This document shows positions 20,747-29,954 of a DNA stretch of 64,000 bases, piece after piece. This DNA is from Pseudomonas brassicacearum subsp. neoaurantiaca (GTDB taxonomy: Bacteria; Pseudomonadota; Gammaproteobacteria; Pseudomonadales; Pseudomonadaceae), in assembly GCF_013608025.1 (NCBI RefSeq), contig NZ_VDLV01000001.1, forward strand, positions 62,001 through 126,000, written 5' to 3'. Under the pieces are notes generated by a model. That model worked only from the letters and a program-made list of their open reading frames with translations. It was not told the DNA's origin and searched no databases. Within the stretch, counting starts at the first letter, position 1. Each line of letters starts with the position of its first letter. Made by a program: the position numbers and the translations under genes.

Positions 20747-22464
20747 TGCTGCGTTTGATCGTTCGGCTGATCGACAGCCAGGACTCTGCGAATTTGCAAA
20801 CGGCGTTGCGCTGGCTCTACAGCTTCGTGCGCCCGCACCGGTTGGCGATTGTCGGGCTGCTTGGGCTGTCGGTCTGCGCCTCGTCGCTGGTATTGGTGCA
20901 ACCTTGGCTAACCAAGTTGCTGATCGATGACGGCCTGCTGGCGCGCAACTTCGCGATGCTGGTGCTGGTCGCCGGGTTGATGATTGCCGCCGGGTTGGTG
21001 GGTACGGCACTGTCGGGCATTAATCGATATCTACACACGCGATTGTCCGGACGGATTCTGTTTGCCCTGCGCGATGACCTTTATCGGCATTTGCAGACGC
21101 TCTCGCCAGGCTTCTATGGGCAGCGGCGAATCGGCGATTTGATGTCGCGTCTCGATGGCGACATCGCGGAAATCCAGCGCTTTGCCGTGGACTCGCTGTT
21201 CTCTGCGGTATCGAGCGTGATCGGCCTGGTGGTCGCCGTGGCGATGTTGGTGACCCTGTCCTGGAAACTTTCGCTGCTGGCCTTGGTGCTGATTCCACTC
21301 GACGTGCTCTGGCTACGCTGGATGCGGCGCAAGGTCGAGCTCGATGTGCGGCAGTTGCGCGAGCGTTCGGCGGATATGTCCTCATTCATGGTCGAGACCT
21401 TGCCAGTGATGAAGTTCATTCAGTCCGCGGGTCAGCAACAGCGTGAAGCGCGAAGGCTGGAGACGTTGGGCCAAGGCTATATGAGTCAACTCTTGCGCCT
21501 GCAAGTCACCGAGTTTTTCACGCAGGCGGTGCCCGGCACGCTGACATCGTTGTCCCGTGCCTGTGCGTTCTTGATTGGCGGGTACTGGGTGGTGCAAGGG
21601 ACTTGGCAATTGGGCGCGTTGATTGCGTTTTCGACGTATTTGGGCATGGCGGTGGGGCCGGTCCAAAGCTTGCTCGGGCTCTATGTCGCGATTCAGCGGA
21701 TGACCGTGAGCCTCGGGCGGGTCATGGAATTGCGCGGTGAAGAGCCAACTGTTTTCACACCGGTTACGCCACAGCCAATGCCGGCTTCTGGCGAACTGCG
21801 TTTCGACAACGTGCACTTCGGCCACCCCGGTCGCCCGACCACCTTGCGTGGCATTGAAGCGCGAATTCCTTACGGTTTGAAAGTCGCCCTGAGCGGCGGT
21901 TCGGGTGTCGGTAAATCGACCCTGATCGATCTGCTGCAACGGCACCATGATCCGCAGTCCGGTCGGGTCTTGCTGGGAGAGGTCGATCTGCGAGAACTGG
22001 ACCTGTTCCAACTGCGCCGGCGCATTGCCGTGGTCAGCCAGGACATCGTCCTGTTTCGTGGCAGCCTCGCCGACAACCTGGCCTACGCCGTGCCGGACGC
22101 CAGCCGCCAAGCCATTGCCGAAGTGGCGCGGCTCGCGCAGCTCGACAGCCTGATCGAGTCACTGCCCGAAGGCCTCGACAGCCCTTTGGGCGAGCGTGGC
22201 CAGCAACTGTCCGGTGGGCAGAAGCAGCGAATTGCCATTGCCCGGGCGCTGCTGCAGGACCCGTTGATCCTGGTGCTGGACGAAGCCACCTCGGCGGTCG
22301 ACGAAGCCACCGAACGCGAAGTGATCGAGGCCATCGACCACCTGTTCGCCGGGCGCACGCGGATCCTGATCAGCCACCGTCCCTCGACCCTGGCCGATGC
22401 CGACCTGCGCTTTGAACTGCTCGATGGCGTGCTCACTTCAGACACGGTGCAACATGAGGCCTGA
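20746..22464 (+). CDS. qhpF: QhpF, ABC exporter for QHNDH gamma-subunit maturation
   Basis: 572-residue half-transporter: an N-terminal six-helix exporter domain (RLAIVGLLGLSVCASSLVLV onward) and a C-terminal nucleotide-binding domain with Walker A GGSGVGKST, signature LSGGQKQR and Walker B LILVLDEATSAVDE. In QHNDH loci QhpF is thought to move the crosslinked gamma subunit to the periplasm. It sits between the activator and qhpE, overlapping both by 1 nt and 11 nt respectively. A GTG three bases upstream is an alternative start. Confidence 0.87.
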   Translation: MLRLIVRLIDSQDSANLQTALRWLYSFVRPHRLAIVGLLGLSVCASSLVLVQPWLTKLLIDDGLLARNFAMLVLVAGLMIAAGLVGTALSGINRYLHTRLSGRILFALRDDLYRHLQTLSPGFYGQRRIGDLMSRLDGDIAEIQRFAVDSLFSAVSSVIGLVVAVAMLVTLSWKLSLLALVLIPLDVLWLRWMRRKVELDVRQLRERSADMSSFMVETLPVMKFIQSAGQQQREARRLETLGQGYMSQLLRLQVTEFFTQAVPGTLTSLSRACAFLIGGYWVVQGTWQLGALIAFSTYLGMAVGPVQSLLGLYVAIQRMTVSLGRVMELRGEEPTVFTPVTPQPMPASGELRFDNVHFGHPGRPTTLRGIEARIPYGLKVALSGGSGVGKSTLIDLLQRHHDPQSGRVLLGEVDLRELDLFQLRRRIAVVSQDIVLFRGSLADNLAYAVPDASRQAIAEVARLAQLDSLIESLPEGLDSPLGERGQQLSGGQKQRIAIARALLQDPLILVLDEATSAVDEATEREVIEAIDHLFAGRTRILISHRPSTLADADLRFELLDGVLTSDTVQHEA

Positions 22465-23131
22465 ACTGCGGATTGGCGTGGTGGACAGCGGTCATTCGCC
22501 AGCGCAACGGATGCGGGTGATTGCCGGCAGACGGTTCTCGCTGCTGGAGGATGGCCTGGCCGAAAGCGATTTACGCGATGATCCGCTGGGCCACGGCGGT
22601 GCCGTGATCGAGGCCATCAGCCAACGGGCGCCGGTGGCGGTTTTCTGCGTGGCTCAGGTATTCGACCAGCGTGGTATCACCAGCGCCTTGCAGATCGCCA
22701 CCGCCATCGATTGGCTGGTGGCGCAAGAGGTGCGGCTGATCAACCTGAGCCTCGGTTTGCGGCACGATCGTAGCCTGTTGCGTGAAGCCTGCGCCGCAGC
22801 GGTGGCGCAGGGCATTTTGTTGTGTGCGTCCAGCCCGGCCCAGGGTGAAGGGGTGTTTCCGGCGAATTATCCGCAGGTGTTGCGAGCGACGGGTGATGCG
22901 CGTTGCACCGAGCAGCAATGGTCGTGGCTCAACAGCGCCCAGGCAGATTTCGCCGCATGTGTTCACGGCACCCACCCGGGGCAGTCGGGCGCGAGCCTCG
23001 GCTGTGCGGCGTTGAGCGGGCACATTGCAAGTTTCCTCGTTGAAAATCCCGAGGCGAGCAACGAACACGTTGTCGAGTGGCTGCAAAAGAACGCCTGTTA
23101 TCAAGGCCCTGAACGGCGTGTCGGCCCATGA
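22454..23131 (+). CDS. qhpE: QhpE, subtilisin-like protease for QHNDH gamma leader removal
   Basis: 225-residue S8-fold protein with the Asp-His-Ser order of subtilases in short form: VVDSGH (Asp), GHGGAVIEA (His) and SGASLGCAALSG (Ser). The middle INLSLGLRHD matches the oxyanion-side strand. QhpE cleaves the 28-residue leader of the gamma subunit after thioether formation. It has no signal peptide, consistent with action in the cytoplasm. The ATG at 22454 overlaps the end of qhpF by 11 nt; the upstream in-frame ATGs would lie within qhpF. Confidence 0.87.
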   Translation: MRPELRIGVVDSGHSPAQRMRVIAGRRFSLLEDGLAESDLRDDPLGHGGAVIEAISQRAPVAVFCVAQVFDQRGITSALQIATAIDWLVAQEVRLINLSLGLRHDRSLLREACAAAVAQGILLCASSPAQGEGVFPANYPQVLRATGDARCTEQQWSWLNSAQADFAACVHGTHPGQSGASLGCAALSGHIASFLVENPEASNEHVVEWLQKNACYQGPERRVGP

Positions 23132-24423
23132 AGCCGATTGTGATTCTCGGCGCCGGGCCTGCGGGGGCTGCGGTGGCCCTGGGGCTGCGGCGGCTCGGGT
23201 ACCCCGTCACGTTGGTCAGTGAGTGGCGGCGCTTTGCGGCGCTCGAAGGGGTGTCTATACGAGTGCTGGATGCCTTGCGCGGTGCTGGGTTGCAACAAGC
23301 GTTGACGGATGCGGCGCAGCCTTCCCAGCGGCAGGTGTCCTGGAACGGTCAGCAGCACGCGCAGAACGTCGAATTCTTGCTGGATCGTCCTAGCTTCGAT
23401 CGAGGCTTGCGCGAGGATTTGCGGCTGGCCGGCGTCGAGTTGATCGAAAGCCGGGTGCTGACGGTGCAGTCGCAAGCCTCGGGGCATCGAATCGAACTGC
23501 AAGGGCGCGAAGCGTTGCTCGCGGATTTCCTGGTGGAGGCTCGTGGACGCCAGGCGCCCGCCCTTGGCAAAGGCCTGAGGGGGCCAGAGACAGTCAGTTT
23601 GCTCAATCGCTGGCAAGGTGCGCCGGGTATCACCGCCAGCGCTGTGGAAAGCCTTGAAGACGGTTGGGCCTGGATGGCGCGTCGGGCCGACGGCCAGTGT
23701 TATTGGCAATGGACAATGGACGTGGCCAGTGCCGAGTTGCCGGGGAAGGCGCTGTTACTTGATTACTGCCGTCAGCGCCGCCAGCAATCGGCAGTGGCCC
23801 GGGCGTTTTTCGGGGATGAACCGCCAACCAATCTGCACCTGCATGCCCGCAGCAGCACGGCGATTTTGTCTTCGCAGATCTGTGGCGATAACTGGATCCG
23901 GGTGGGGGATGCGGCCATGGCAGTGGACCCGCTGTCGGGTAATGGCATCTTCCAGTCATTGTCTTCGGCCTTGCAGGCGCCTGCGGTGATCAACACGCTG
24001 TTGCGCAAACCTGAGCGGAGCTTGCTGGCACAGCGTTTTCATCAGCGGCGGGTCAAGCAGTTGTTTTTGCGCTTTGCGCGCATTGGCCGGGACTTTTATG
24101 CCGATGAGCAGCGTTGGCCGGACCAGCCGTTCTGGCAGGCGCGGCGGCTGTGGCCGGATGCCGAGGTCACCCACGCCGAGGCGGATTTTTCCGCGCTGAG
24201 AATCGAGTCTGCGCCGGTGCTCAAGGATGGATTTGTGGATGAGGCCGAGGTGGTGATCACGGCGGATCAGCCGCTGGGGATCTGGCATGTGCAAGGGGTT
24301 GAGCTGGCGCCATTGGTACGACGGTTGCGCAGCGAGCCGGCGGAGCGGGTGTTGGAGGGGTTGTCGGCGGAGCAGGGAAGGATGGTTCGGAGCTGGTTGC
24401 TGGGGCAGGGGTTCAAGCCCTGA
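23128..24423 (+). CDS. qhpG: QhpG, FAD-dependent monooxygenase for CTQ formation
   Basis: 431-residue flavoprotein. The FAD Rossmann motif ILGAGPAGAAVALGL is at the N-terminus and the second FAD motif GDAAMAVDPLSGNGIFQ at about residues 262-280. QhpG hydroxylates the tryptophan precursor of cysteine tryptophylquinone in the gamma subunit. It overlaps qhpE by 4 nt (ATGA). A BIME follows, so it is the last gene of the activator-qhpF-E-G operon. Confidence 0.87.
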   Translation: MKPIVILGAGPAGAAVALGLRRLGYPVTLVSEWRRFAALEGVSIRVLDALRGAGLQQALTDAAQPSQRQVSWNGQQHAQNVEFLLDRPSFDRGLREDLRLAGVELIESRVLTVQSQASGHRIELQGREALLADFLVEARGRQAPALGKGLRGPETVSLLNRWQGAPGITASAVESLEDGWAWMARRADGQCYWQWTMDVASAELPGKALLLDYCRQRRQQSAVARAFFGDEPPTNLHLHARSSTAILSSQICGDNWIRVGDAAMAVDPLSGNGIFQSLSSALQAPAVINTLLRKPERSLLAQRFHQRRVKQLFLRFARIGRDFYADEQRWPDQPFWQARRLWPDAEVTHAEADFSALRIESAPVLKDGFVDEAEVVITADQPLGIWHVQGVELAPLVRRLRSEPAERVLEGLSAEQGRMVRSWLLGQGFKP

Positions 24424-24440
24424 CATTTGCTTGTCTGGGC

Positions 24441-24526
24441 TGGCGTTATCGCGAGCAGCTCACTCCCACAGTGGTTTTGCGTCGAACATAAAGCCAATGT
24501 GGGAGCGAGCTTGCTCGCGATAGCGG
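24441..24526. repeat. BIME: two inverted REP sequences
   Basis: TATCGCGAGCAGCTCACTCC at about 24447-24466 and GTGGGAGCGAGCTTGCTCGC at 24499-24518 are inverted copies of the common Pseudomonas REP. They lie between convergent qhpG and peaE, where such pairs act in mRNA stabilisation or termination. Confidence 0.85.
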
Positions 24527-24544
24527 TCTAAAGCACGCCGCCAA

Positions 24545-26035
24545 TCACAACTTGATCAACACCGACTTCAACTCGGTGTAATGCTCGATCGCCGCATACC
24601 CCATCTCCCGCCCGACCCCAGACATCTTGTAACCGCCGAACGGCAACGCCGGGTCCAGGGCGCTGTGGCAGTTGACCCACACCGAACCCGACTTGATCCG
24701 CGGAATCATCCGGTGCACCGCCGCCAAATCATTCGACCAGATGCTCGCCCCAAGGCCATAAGGGCTGTCATTGGCCATGCGCAACGCATCGGCTTCGTCA
24801 TCGAACGGAATTGCTACCAGCACCGGGCCGAAGATTTCCTCTTGTACCAATGCATGTTGCTGGTCGACGTCGACAATCACCGTGGGTTTGACGAAGAACC
24901 CCGGCCCGAATTGCTCACCGCCGCAGGCGATGGTCGCGCCGCTTTCCCGACCTTTTTCGATGTAGCCATAAACCCGTTCCTGTTGACGGGCGGAGATCAA
25001 CGGGCCCATTTCGACGCTAGGGTCCAGGCCGTTGCCGAGCTTCATCGCGTTGGCGATGTCAGCGATGTCCGCCACCACATTGTCGAAATGCTTGCGCTGC
25101 ACATACAGCCGGGAGCCGGCGCAGCAGACCTGGCCTTGGTTGAAGAAGATCGCACTGGCGGCACCCGCGGCAGCGGTCTTCAGGTCGGCATCAGCCATGA
25201 CGATGGTCGGCGATTTACCGCCCAGCTCCAGGGTCACCCGGGTCATGGATTCCATGGCGATCTTGCCGATCTGCTTGCCCACGGCGGTGGAACCGGTGAA
25301 CGTCAGCTTGTCCACCAACGGGTTGTGAGTCAGGGCGGAGCCCGCCGTGATACCGGTGCCGGTGACCACGTTGAACACGCCCTCGGGGTAACCGGCTTCC
25401 AGCACCAGTTCGGCGAGCTTCAGCGCGGTCAGCGGCGTTTCGTCGGCGGGTTTGAGCACGACGGTGCACCCGGTGGCCAGGGCAGGGCCGAGTTTCCAGC
25501 AGGCCAGCAACAGAGGGAAATTCCAGGCGACGATGGCGCCGACCACGCCCACCGCTTCGCGGCGAATGAAACTGTGGAATTGATCGTTGGGCATCAACGG
25601 CAGCGACACGTCGACGCTGGAGCCTTCGATCTTGGTGGCCCAACCGGCCATGTAGCGCAGGAAGTCGATGGACAGTTGCACGTCCATCACTTGCGCCACC
25701 GCCGCGCTCTTGCCGTTGTTCAGGCATTCCAGTTGCGCCAGCAGCTCGGCGTCGCGCTGCATCAAGTCGGCAAGTTTCCATAACAGATTCTGCCGCTCCC
25801 GAGGGCGGGTGCGGGTCCAGGCGGAGTCGTCGAAGGCCTGGCGGGCGGCGAGCACCGCGCGATCAACGTCCTCGGGCGTGGCCCTTGGCACCACGCACAA
25901 CACTTCGCCAGTGGCTGGGTTGTGCAGCGGCATGGTCTGGCCGTCCGCGGCCTCGACCCAGTCGCCGCCGATGAGCATGCGTGGGGCGCGTTGGACGAAG
26001 GCCGAGGTGGCGGGGAGCAGAAAAGGTAGGGGCAT
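24545..26035 (-). CDS. peaE: NAD-dependent aldehyde dehydrogenase, likely phenylacetaldehyde dehydrogenase
   Basis: 496-residue class I-type ALDH: N-terminal NPATGEVLCVVPRAT, GAIVAWNFPLLLACWKLGPA, FTGSTAVGKQIG, catalytic Glu in VTLELGGKSP and catalytic Cys in FNQGQVCCAGSR, then EEIFGPVL and PFGGYKMSG. It lies between the two QHNDH operons and is divergent from qhpA, so it should oxidise the aldehyde released by the amine dehydrogenase (phenylacetaldehyde or 4-hydroxyphenylacetaldehyde). ATG at 26035 is 8 nt after AGAGG; a longer in-frame start at 26098 would lie upstream of the predicted transcript start. Confidence 0.83.
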   Translation of the reverse strand: MPLPFLLPATSAFVQRAPRMLIGGDWVEAADGQTMPLHNPATGEVLCVVPRATPEDVDRAVLAARQAFDDSAWTRTRPRERQNLLWKLADLMQRDAELLAQLECLNNGKSAAVAQVMDVQLSIDFLRYMAGWATKIEGSSVDVSLPLMPNDQFHSFIRREAVGVVGAIVAWNFPLLLACWKLGPALATGCTVVLKPADETPLTALKLAELVLEAGYPEGVFNVVTGTGITAGSALTHNPLVDKLTFTGSTAVGKQIGKIAMESMTRVTLELGGKSPTIVMADADLKTAAAGAASAIFFNQGQVCCAGSRLYVQRKHFDNVVADIADIANAMKLGNGLDPSVEMGPLISARQQERVYGYIEKGRESGATIACGGEQFGPGFFVKPTVIVDVDQQHALVQEEIFGPVLVAIPFDDEADALRMANDSPYGLGASIWSNDLAAVHRMIPRIKSGSVWVNCHSALDPALPFGGYKMSGVGREMGYAAIEHYTELKSVLIKL

Positions 26036-26081
26036 GATGAGACCTCTTGTTGTGCGTGAGGACGTGGATTTCTCCAAGGTT

Positions 26082-26097
26082 GGCAATGGCTGTGCCA
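26082..26097 (-). promoter_or_regulatory. Sigma-54 promoter of peaE
   Basis: The minus strand reads TGGCACA-GCCA-TTGCC (26097 to 26082), with GG and GC exactly 10 bp apart as required for -24/-12 elements. It predicts transcription from about 26070, leaving a 35-nt leader to the peaE ATG. Confidence 0.8.
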
Positions 26098-26172
26098 AGT
26101 ATCAGGAACGGGCGGAGAGCCCTTTGTTGGTGGGGTTTCAGCGATGAAAGAGGAAGGTTGGCAACCAGGGTT

Positions 26173-26191
26173 TTGTCGCAAATCGCGACAA
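26173..26191. promoter_or_regulatory. Activator site 1 (TTGTCGC-N5-GCGACAA)
   Basis: A perfect 7-bp inverted repeat with a 5-bp spacer lies about 85 bp upstream of the peaE -24 element and about 200 bp upstream of the qhpA one, suitable for an enhancer-binding dimer. Binding by the activator at 18842-20746 is inferred. Confidence 0.65.
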
Positions 26192-26272
26192 TGCATGAGA
26201 CGACGAGTCATTCCCGTTTGTACCGAAACATCGTCGAGGGCTATGAAGTGTTCCAGCCGGAGGCATCTATGC

Positions 26273-26291
26273 TTGTCTCAGACTGCAACAG
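26273..26291. promoter_or_regulatory. Activator site 2 (TTGTCTC-N5-GCAACAG)
   Basis: A degenerate copy of site 1 with the same 7-5-7 geometry, starting exactly 100 bp further right and about 95 bp before the qhpA -24 element. A weaker third half-site, CTGTCGC, follows at 26292. Confidence 0.5.
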
Positions 26292-26385
26292 CTGTCGCGA
26301 TATTAGACGCAGGCCCTCTCGTTTTGATGCGCGAAAAAGCCACGATATTCACATAACTATTTGATTTAAATGATGTTCGTTTAGC

Positions 26386-26401
26386 TGGCACGCTCCGTGT
26401 A
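26386..26401 (+). promoter_or_regulatory. Probable sigma-54 promoter of qhpADCB
   Basis: TGGCACG (26386-26392), a 4-bp spacer and GTGTA (26397-26401). The -24 element is perfect; the -12 has GT in place of GC, so it is weaker than that of peaE. Predicted start about 26412, about 100 nt before the qhpA ATG. Confidence 0.55.
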
Positions 26402-26514
26402 TTGCTCATCGCAGACGTTTCTCTTGCCTCCGTCAGCGGCTTGTCGCCGACGGCAGAAACCATAAAAACGATAAGCCACAAAAATAAGAAAGCACCGTGC
26501 GAGGTTCGACGTTG

Positions 26515-28095
26515 ATGAAGAGAAAACTCCGATCAGGCCTGAGCGTCAGTCTGCTGGCCGTGGCGGCCTGTGTGGCGCTGCATTCGCCTCATAGCCTGGC
26601 AGCTCGCGACGCCCAGACCATCCTCAAGGAAACCTGTCAGGGCTGTCACACCCCCGAAGCCGATAACGCCTTGAGCCGTATCAGCCACCAACGCAAAACC
26701 CCGGAGGGCTGGCTGATGAGCATCGCCCGGATGCAGACCATGCACGGTTTGCAGATCAGCGATGACGACCGCCGAGCCCTGGTCAAATACCTGGCCGACA
26801 CCCAGGGCCTGGCACCGAGCGAAACAGACGGCGTGCGTTATGCGCTGGAGCGCCGGCTCAATACCGTTGAAAAATTTGATGATCAGACCAGCCAGATGTG
26901 CGGCCGTTGCCACTCGGGGGCGCGGGTTGCGCTGCAACGTCGACCTGCTCAGCAATGGGAGCGCCTGGTGAATTTTCACCTCGGCCAATGGCCGTCGCTG
27001 GAATACCAGGCCCTGTCCCGTGACCGCGATTGGTTCGACCTGGCCCGCAAAGAGATGGTGCCGCTGCTGGCCAAGCGTTATGCGCTGGATAATCCGGCCT
27101 GGAAAAAATGGCTGGCCAGCGCACCGAAAGCCGAGGCGCTGGTCGGCGACTGGAGCTTCAGCGGGCACCTGCCGGGCAAAGGCGAACTGGCTGGCGTCAT
27201 GAGCGTGACTGCCGATGGCAGCGATACGTTCAAGGTCAACGTCAAAGGCCAATACGCCGACGGCAGTCCATTCGAGGGTGACGGTAGCGCGATTCTCTAC
27301 AGCGGATACGAATGGCGCGGCAACGTGACCATCGATGGTGTGACCATGCGCCAGGTATTCGCGGCCCAAGGCAACGCCATGCAGGGCCGGATGTTCGAGG
27401 CCGAGCACGACGAGCGGGGCCTGGACTTCGTCGCCGCCAAACAGGGTTCCAATCGTTTGCTGGCGGTGCAGCCGGGTTATCTGAAGGCGGGCAGCGAAGC
27501 CGAAGTCACCCTGATCGGCAGCGGTCTCACTGGCAAACCAAACTTTGGCAAAGGCGTGGAAGTGGTCAAGGTGCTGGAGCAAACCCCCGAGCGCCTACGG
27601 GTCAAGCTCAAGGCCGCAGCCAATGCGCAACCGGGCCTGCGCAATGTCACGGTTGGCGCGCTGAAAGGCCCGACCCTGTCCGTCTACAGCAAGATCGCTG
27701 AAGTCAAAGTCGTGCCCGAGTTTTCGGTGGCGCGGATCGGCGAGGGCGGTGGATCGACGCCGAAAGTCCAGGGCCGTTTCGATGCCGAGGCGTGGGGCAA
27801 AGGGGCTGGCGGCAAGCCCTATCGCATCGGCGTATTCCCGGCGCAGTGGAAGGTCGAGGCTTTCGACGACCGCGCCAACGAGGATGAAGACGTCAAGTTT
27901 GCCGGCACCATGCAGGCCGATAGCGGCGTATTCACCCCAGGCGATGCCGGGCCGAACCCGCAACGCAAGATGTCCACCAACAATGCCGGCAACCTCAAGG
28001 TGATCGCCGCCGTCGATGATGCAGGGAAATCCCTGACCGGCGAAGGCCACATGATCGTCACCGTGCAACGCTGGAACAATCCACCCATTCCATAA
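26515..28095 (+). CDS. qhpA: Quinohemoprotein amine dehydrogenase alpha subunit (diheme)
   Basis: 526-residue periplasmic subunit with a Sec signal peptide (MKRKLRSGLSVSLLAVAACV, cleavage near residue 30). Two c-type heme sites are visible: CQGCH (41-45) and CGRCH (129-133). The remainder forms the beta-barrel domains of the QHNDH alpha chain. The holoenzyme oxidises primary amines to aldehydes and passes electrons to azurin or cytochrome. It is the first gene of qhpA-D-C-B behind the sigma-54 promoter. GAGG precedes the ATG at 26515; an upstream GTG at 26497 is less likely. Confidence 0.92.
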   Translation: MKRKLRSGLSVSLLAVAACVALHSPHSLAARDAQTILKETCQGCHTPEADNALSRISHQRKTPEGWLMSIARMQTMHGLQISDDDRRALVKYLADTQGLAPSETDGVRYALERRLNTVEKFDDQTSQMCGRCHSGARVALQRRPAQQWERLVNFHLGQWPSLEYQALSRDRDWFDLARKEMVPLLAKRYALDNPAWKKWLASAPKAEALVGDWSFSGHLPGKGELAGVMSVTADGSDTFKVNVKGQYADGSPFEGDGSAILYSGYEWRGNVTIDGVTMRQVFAAQGNAMQGRMFEAEHDERGLDFVAAKQGSNRLLAVQPGYLKAGSEAEVTLIGSGLTGKPNFGKGVEVVKVLEQTPERLRVKLKAAANAQPGLRNVTVGALKGPTLSVYSKIAEVKVVPEFSVARIGEGGGSTPKVQGRFDAEAWGKGAGGKPYRIGVFPAQWKVEAFDDRANEDEDVKFAGTMQADSGVFTPGDAGPNPQRKMSTNNAGNLKVIAAVDDAGKSLTGEGHMIVTVQRWNNPPIP

Positions 28096-28174
28096 GTTGG
28101 CTGTTTTTAACGGTTCCAGACACTTTTCGGAATGACCGCAAGCCCTGAATACGGGCTTGTACAGGAGGTTTGCA

Positions 28175-29605
28175 ATGGGCGCTATCTTGAATCTGGTCGA
28201 GCGCAATCTGCACGAAGTGCATGTCGACGCCGACCGCATGCTGTTCCATATCCCCAGCAGTTCGCTGTTCGCCAGCGATGAGCTGACCGGCACCATCATC
28301 GATACCTTGCGCGGTCCCGGTTGTTCGTCGGACGACCTGATCCAGCGCTTGGCCGAACGCTTCAACGGCGAAGAAATCACCGAGACCCTGCGTGAGCTGA
28401 TCTCCCTGGAGTTGGTCAGTGACGGCTCGCCGCTGACGCCTGACATCGCTGCCAAACGCGTCGAGCGCACCGCGATCAATACCGTGGTGCTCAACGTCAA
28501 CACGGGCTGCAATCTGAGCTGCACCTACTGCTACAAAGAGGACTTGGACAAGCCCTCGGCCGGTAAGAAAATGGACGTCGAAACGGCGGTCGCTTCGGTA
28601 GAAATGCTATTGCGCGAATCCCCGGATGAAGAGCGTTTCACCGTGGTGTTTTTTGGGGGCGAGCCGCTGAGCAATCGCAAGCTGATTGAGTACATGGTCG
28701 ACTATTGCGAAAAGCGTTTTGCCGAGGCGGGAAAATTCGTCGAATTTGTCATGACCACCAACGCCACGCTGCTCACCGAAGACACCGTGGACTACCTCAA
28801 CGCCCATCGTTTTGGGCTCTCGGTCAGTATCGACGGGCCGAAAACCGTGCACGACCGCAACCGCATCACCGTGGGCGGGCAGGGCACGTATGACGTGGTG
28901 CGGCGCAAGGCCGAGATGCTGCTGTCGCGCTACAACAGCCGCCCGGTTGGTGCGCGGGTAACCCTGACCACGGGCGTCACCGACGTTGAAACGATCTGGG
29001 ACCACCTGTTCAACGAACTGGGCTTTGCCGAAGTCGGTTTCGCTCCGGTGACGTCTGGCGATATCAGCAGCTTCAACCTGTCCAGCGACGAGCTGATCGA
29101 AGTCTTCGCCAACATGAAAAAGCTCGGTCGGCGTTATCTGGAGGCGGCGCTCGAACACCGCAACATTGGTTTTTCCAACCTGCACCAGTTGATCACCGAC
29201 ATTCATGAAGGCCACAAAAAGGCCCTGCCTTGCGGCGCGGGCCTGAAGATGCTGGCGGTGGATCACAAGGGCGAATTGAACCTGTGCCACCGTTTTACCG
29301 GTTCGAGCTTGCCGACGTTCGGCAACGTCCACAGCGGGGTGAAACAGGTCGAGTTGAACGACTTCCTGTCCCAGCGCCTGGACCGCACCAACACCGGTTG
29401 CGAAGACTGCCAGATCCGCAATCTCTGCTCCGGCGGCTGCTACCACGAGAGCTACGCCCGATACGGCGACCCGACTCATCCGACCTATCACTACTGCGAA
29501 CTGATGCGTGACTGGGTCGACTTCGGCATCGAGGTCTACACCCGGATCATGGCTCACAACCCTGCGTTTATCAGCAGCTACATCACTCCGCGCAAGGCTC
29601 ACTGA
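28175..29605 (+). CDS. qhpD: QhpD, radical SAM thioether-forming maturase
   Basis: 476-residue radical SAM/SPASM enzyme that forms the intra-peptidyl Cys-to-Asp/Glu thioether bonds of the gamma subunit. The [4Fe-4S]-SAM motif is CNLSCTYC (Cys 112, 116, 119). A PqqD/RRE-like leader-binding region occupies the first 90 or so residues. The C-terminal SPASM cluster shows [14 protein letters not shown] (Cys 409, 412, 418, 422). A strong AGGAGG lies 6 nt before ATG 28175, which excludes the slightly longer frame. qhpC starts 1 nt after its stop. Confidence 0.92.
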   Translation: MGAILNLVERNLHEVHVDADRMLFHIPSSSLFASDELTGTIIDTLRGPGCSSDDLIQRLAERFNGEEITETLRELISLELVSDGSPLTPDIAAKRVERTAINTVVLNVNTGCNLSCTYCYKEDLDKPSAGKKMDVETAVASVEMLLRESPDEERFTVVFFGGEPLSNRKLIEYMVDYCEKRFAEAGKFVEFVMTTNATLLTEDTVDYLNAHRFGLSVSIDGPKTVHDRNRITVGGQGTYDVVRRKAEMLLSRYNSRPVGARVTLTTGVTDVETIWDHLFNELGFAEVGFAPVTSGDISSFNLSSDELIEVFANMKKLGRRYLEAALEHRNIGFSNLHQLITDIHEGHKKALPCGAGLKMLAVDHKGELNLCHRFTGSSLPTFGNVHSGVKQVELNDFLSQRLDRTNTGCEDCQIRNLCSGGCYHESYARYGDPTHPTYHYCELMRDWVDFGIEVYTRIMAHNPAFISSYITPRKAH

Positions 29606-29606
29606 T

Positions 29607-29930
29607 ATGAAACATCTCAAGGCAATCAACAACAAAGCCCAGAAACTCGATCAGGCCGCGGCCGAAAACCGTATCGAAGAAGTGGTGGCGATGAGTTCCG
29701 TCGCCGGCTGCGCCTCGACGACCGACCCAGGTTGGGAAATCGATGCGTTTGGCGGTGTGTCGTCGCTCTGCCAGCCCATGGAAGCGGACCTGTATGGCTG
29801 CTCCGACCCCTGCTGGTGGCCGGCCCAGGTGCCGGACATGATGAGCACCTATCCGGACTGGAACAAGGATGCCCAGGCGTCCAACGAAAACTGGCGCAAC
29901 CTTGGCACTGTCTTTCCAAAAGACAAATGA
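29607..29930 (+). CDS. qhpC: QHNDH gamma subunit carrying the CTQ cofactor
   Basis: 107-residue precursor. A leader of 28 residues ([16 protein letters not shown]...) precedes a mature chain of about 79. All residues known from the Pseudomonas putida enzyme are conserved: thioether pairs Cys35-Glu44, Cys55-Asp61 and Cys69-Asp77, and Cys65-Trp71 for the cysteine tryptophylquinone (mature numbering is 28 lower: 7-16, 27-33, 41-49 and 37-43). It is easily missed because the gene is short and an upstream in-frame start would overlap qhpD; ATG 29607 follows the qhpD stop directly. Confidence 0.93.
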   Translation: MKHLKAINNKAQKLDQAAAENRIEEVVAMSSVAGCASTTDPGWEIDAFGGVSSLCQPMEADLYGCSDPCWWPAQVPDMMSTYPDWNKDAQASNENWRNLGTVFPKDK

Positions 29931-29954
29931 TCGGTCACGAAGAAGGATTCCAGC

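Noticed and set aside
24441..24526. CRISPR-like or transposon inverted repeats between qhpG and peaE
   Set aside because: The sequences are ordinary Pseudomonas REP palindromes; there is no array of spacers and no cas or transposase gene.
24581..25783. 400-codon open frame antisense to the aldehyde dehydrogenase
   Set aside because: Typical high-GC antisense shadow; the aldehyde dehydrogenase frame carries all catalytic motifs.
26401..26406. TTGCT just after the qhpA -24 element taken as the -12
   Set aside because: The distance from TGGCACG is about 5 bp too long; GTGTA at 26397-26401 has the correct 10-bp spacing.
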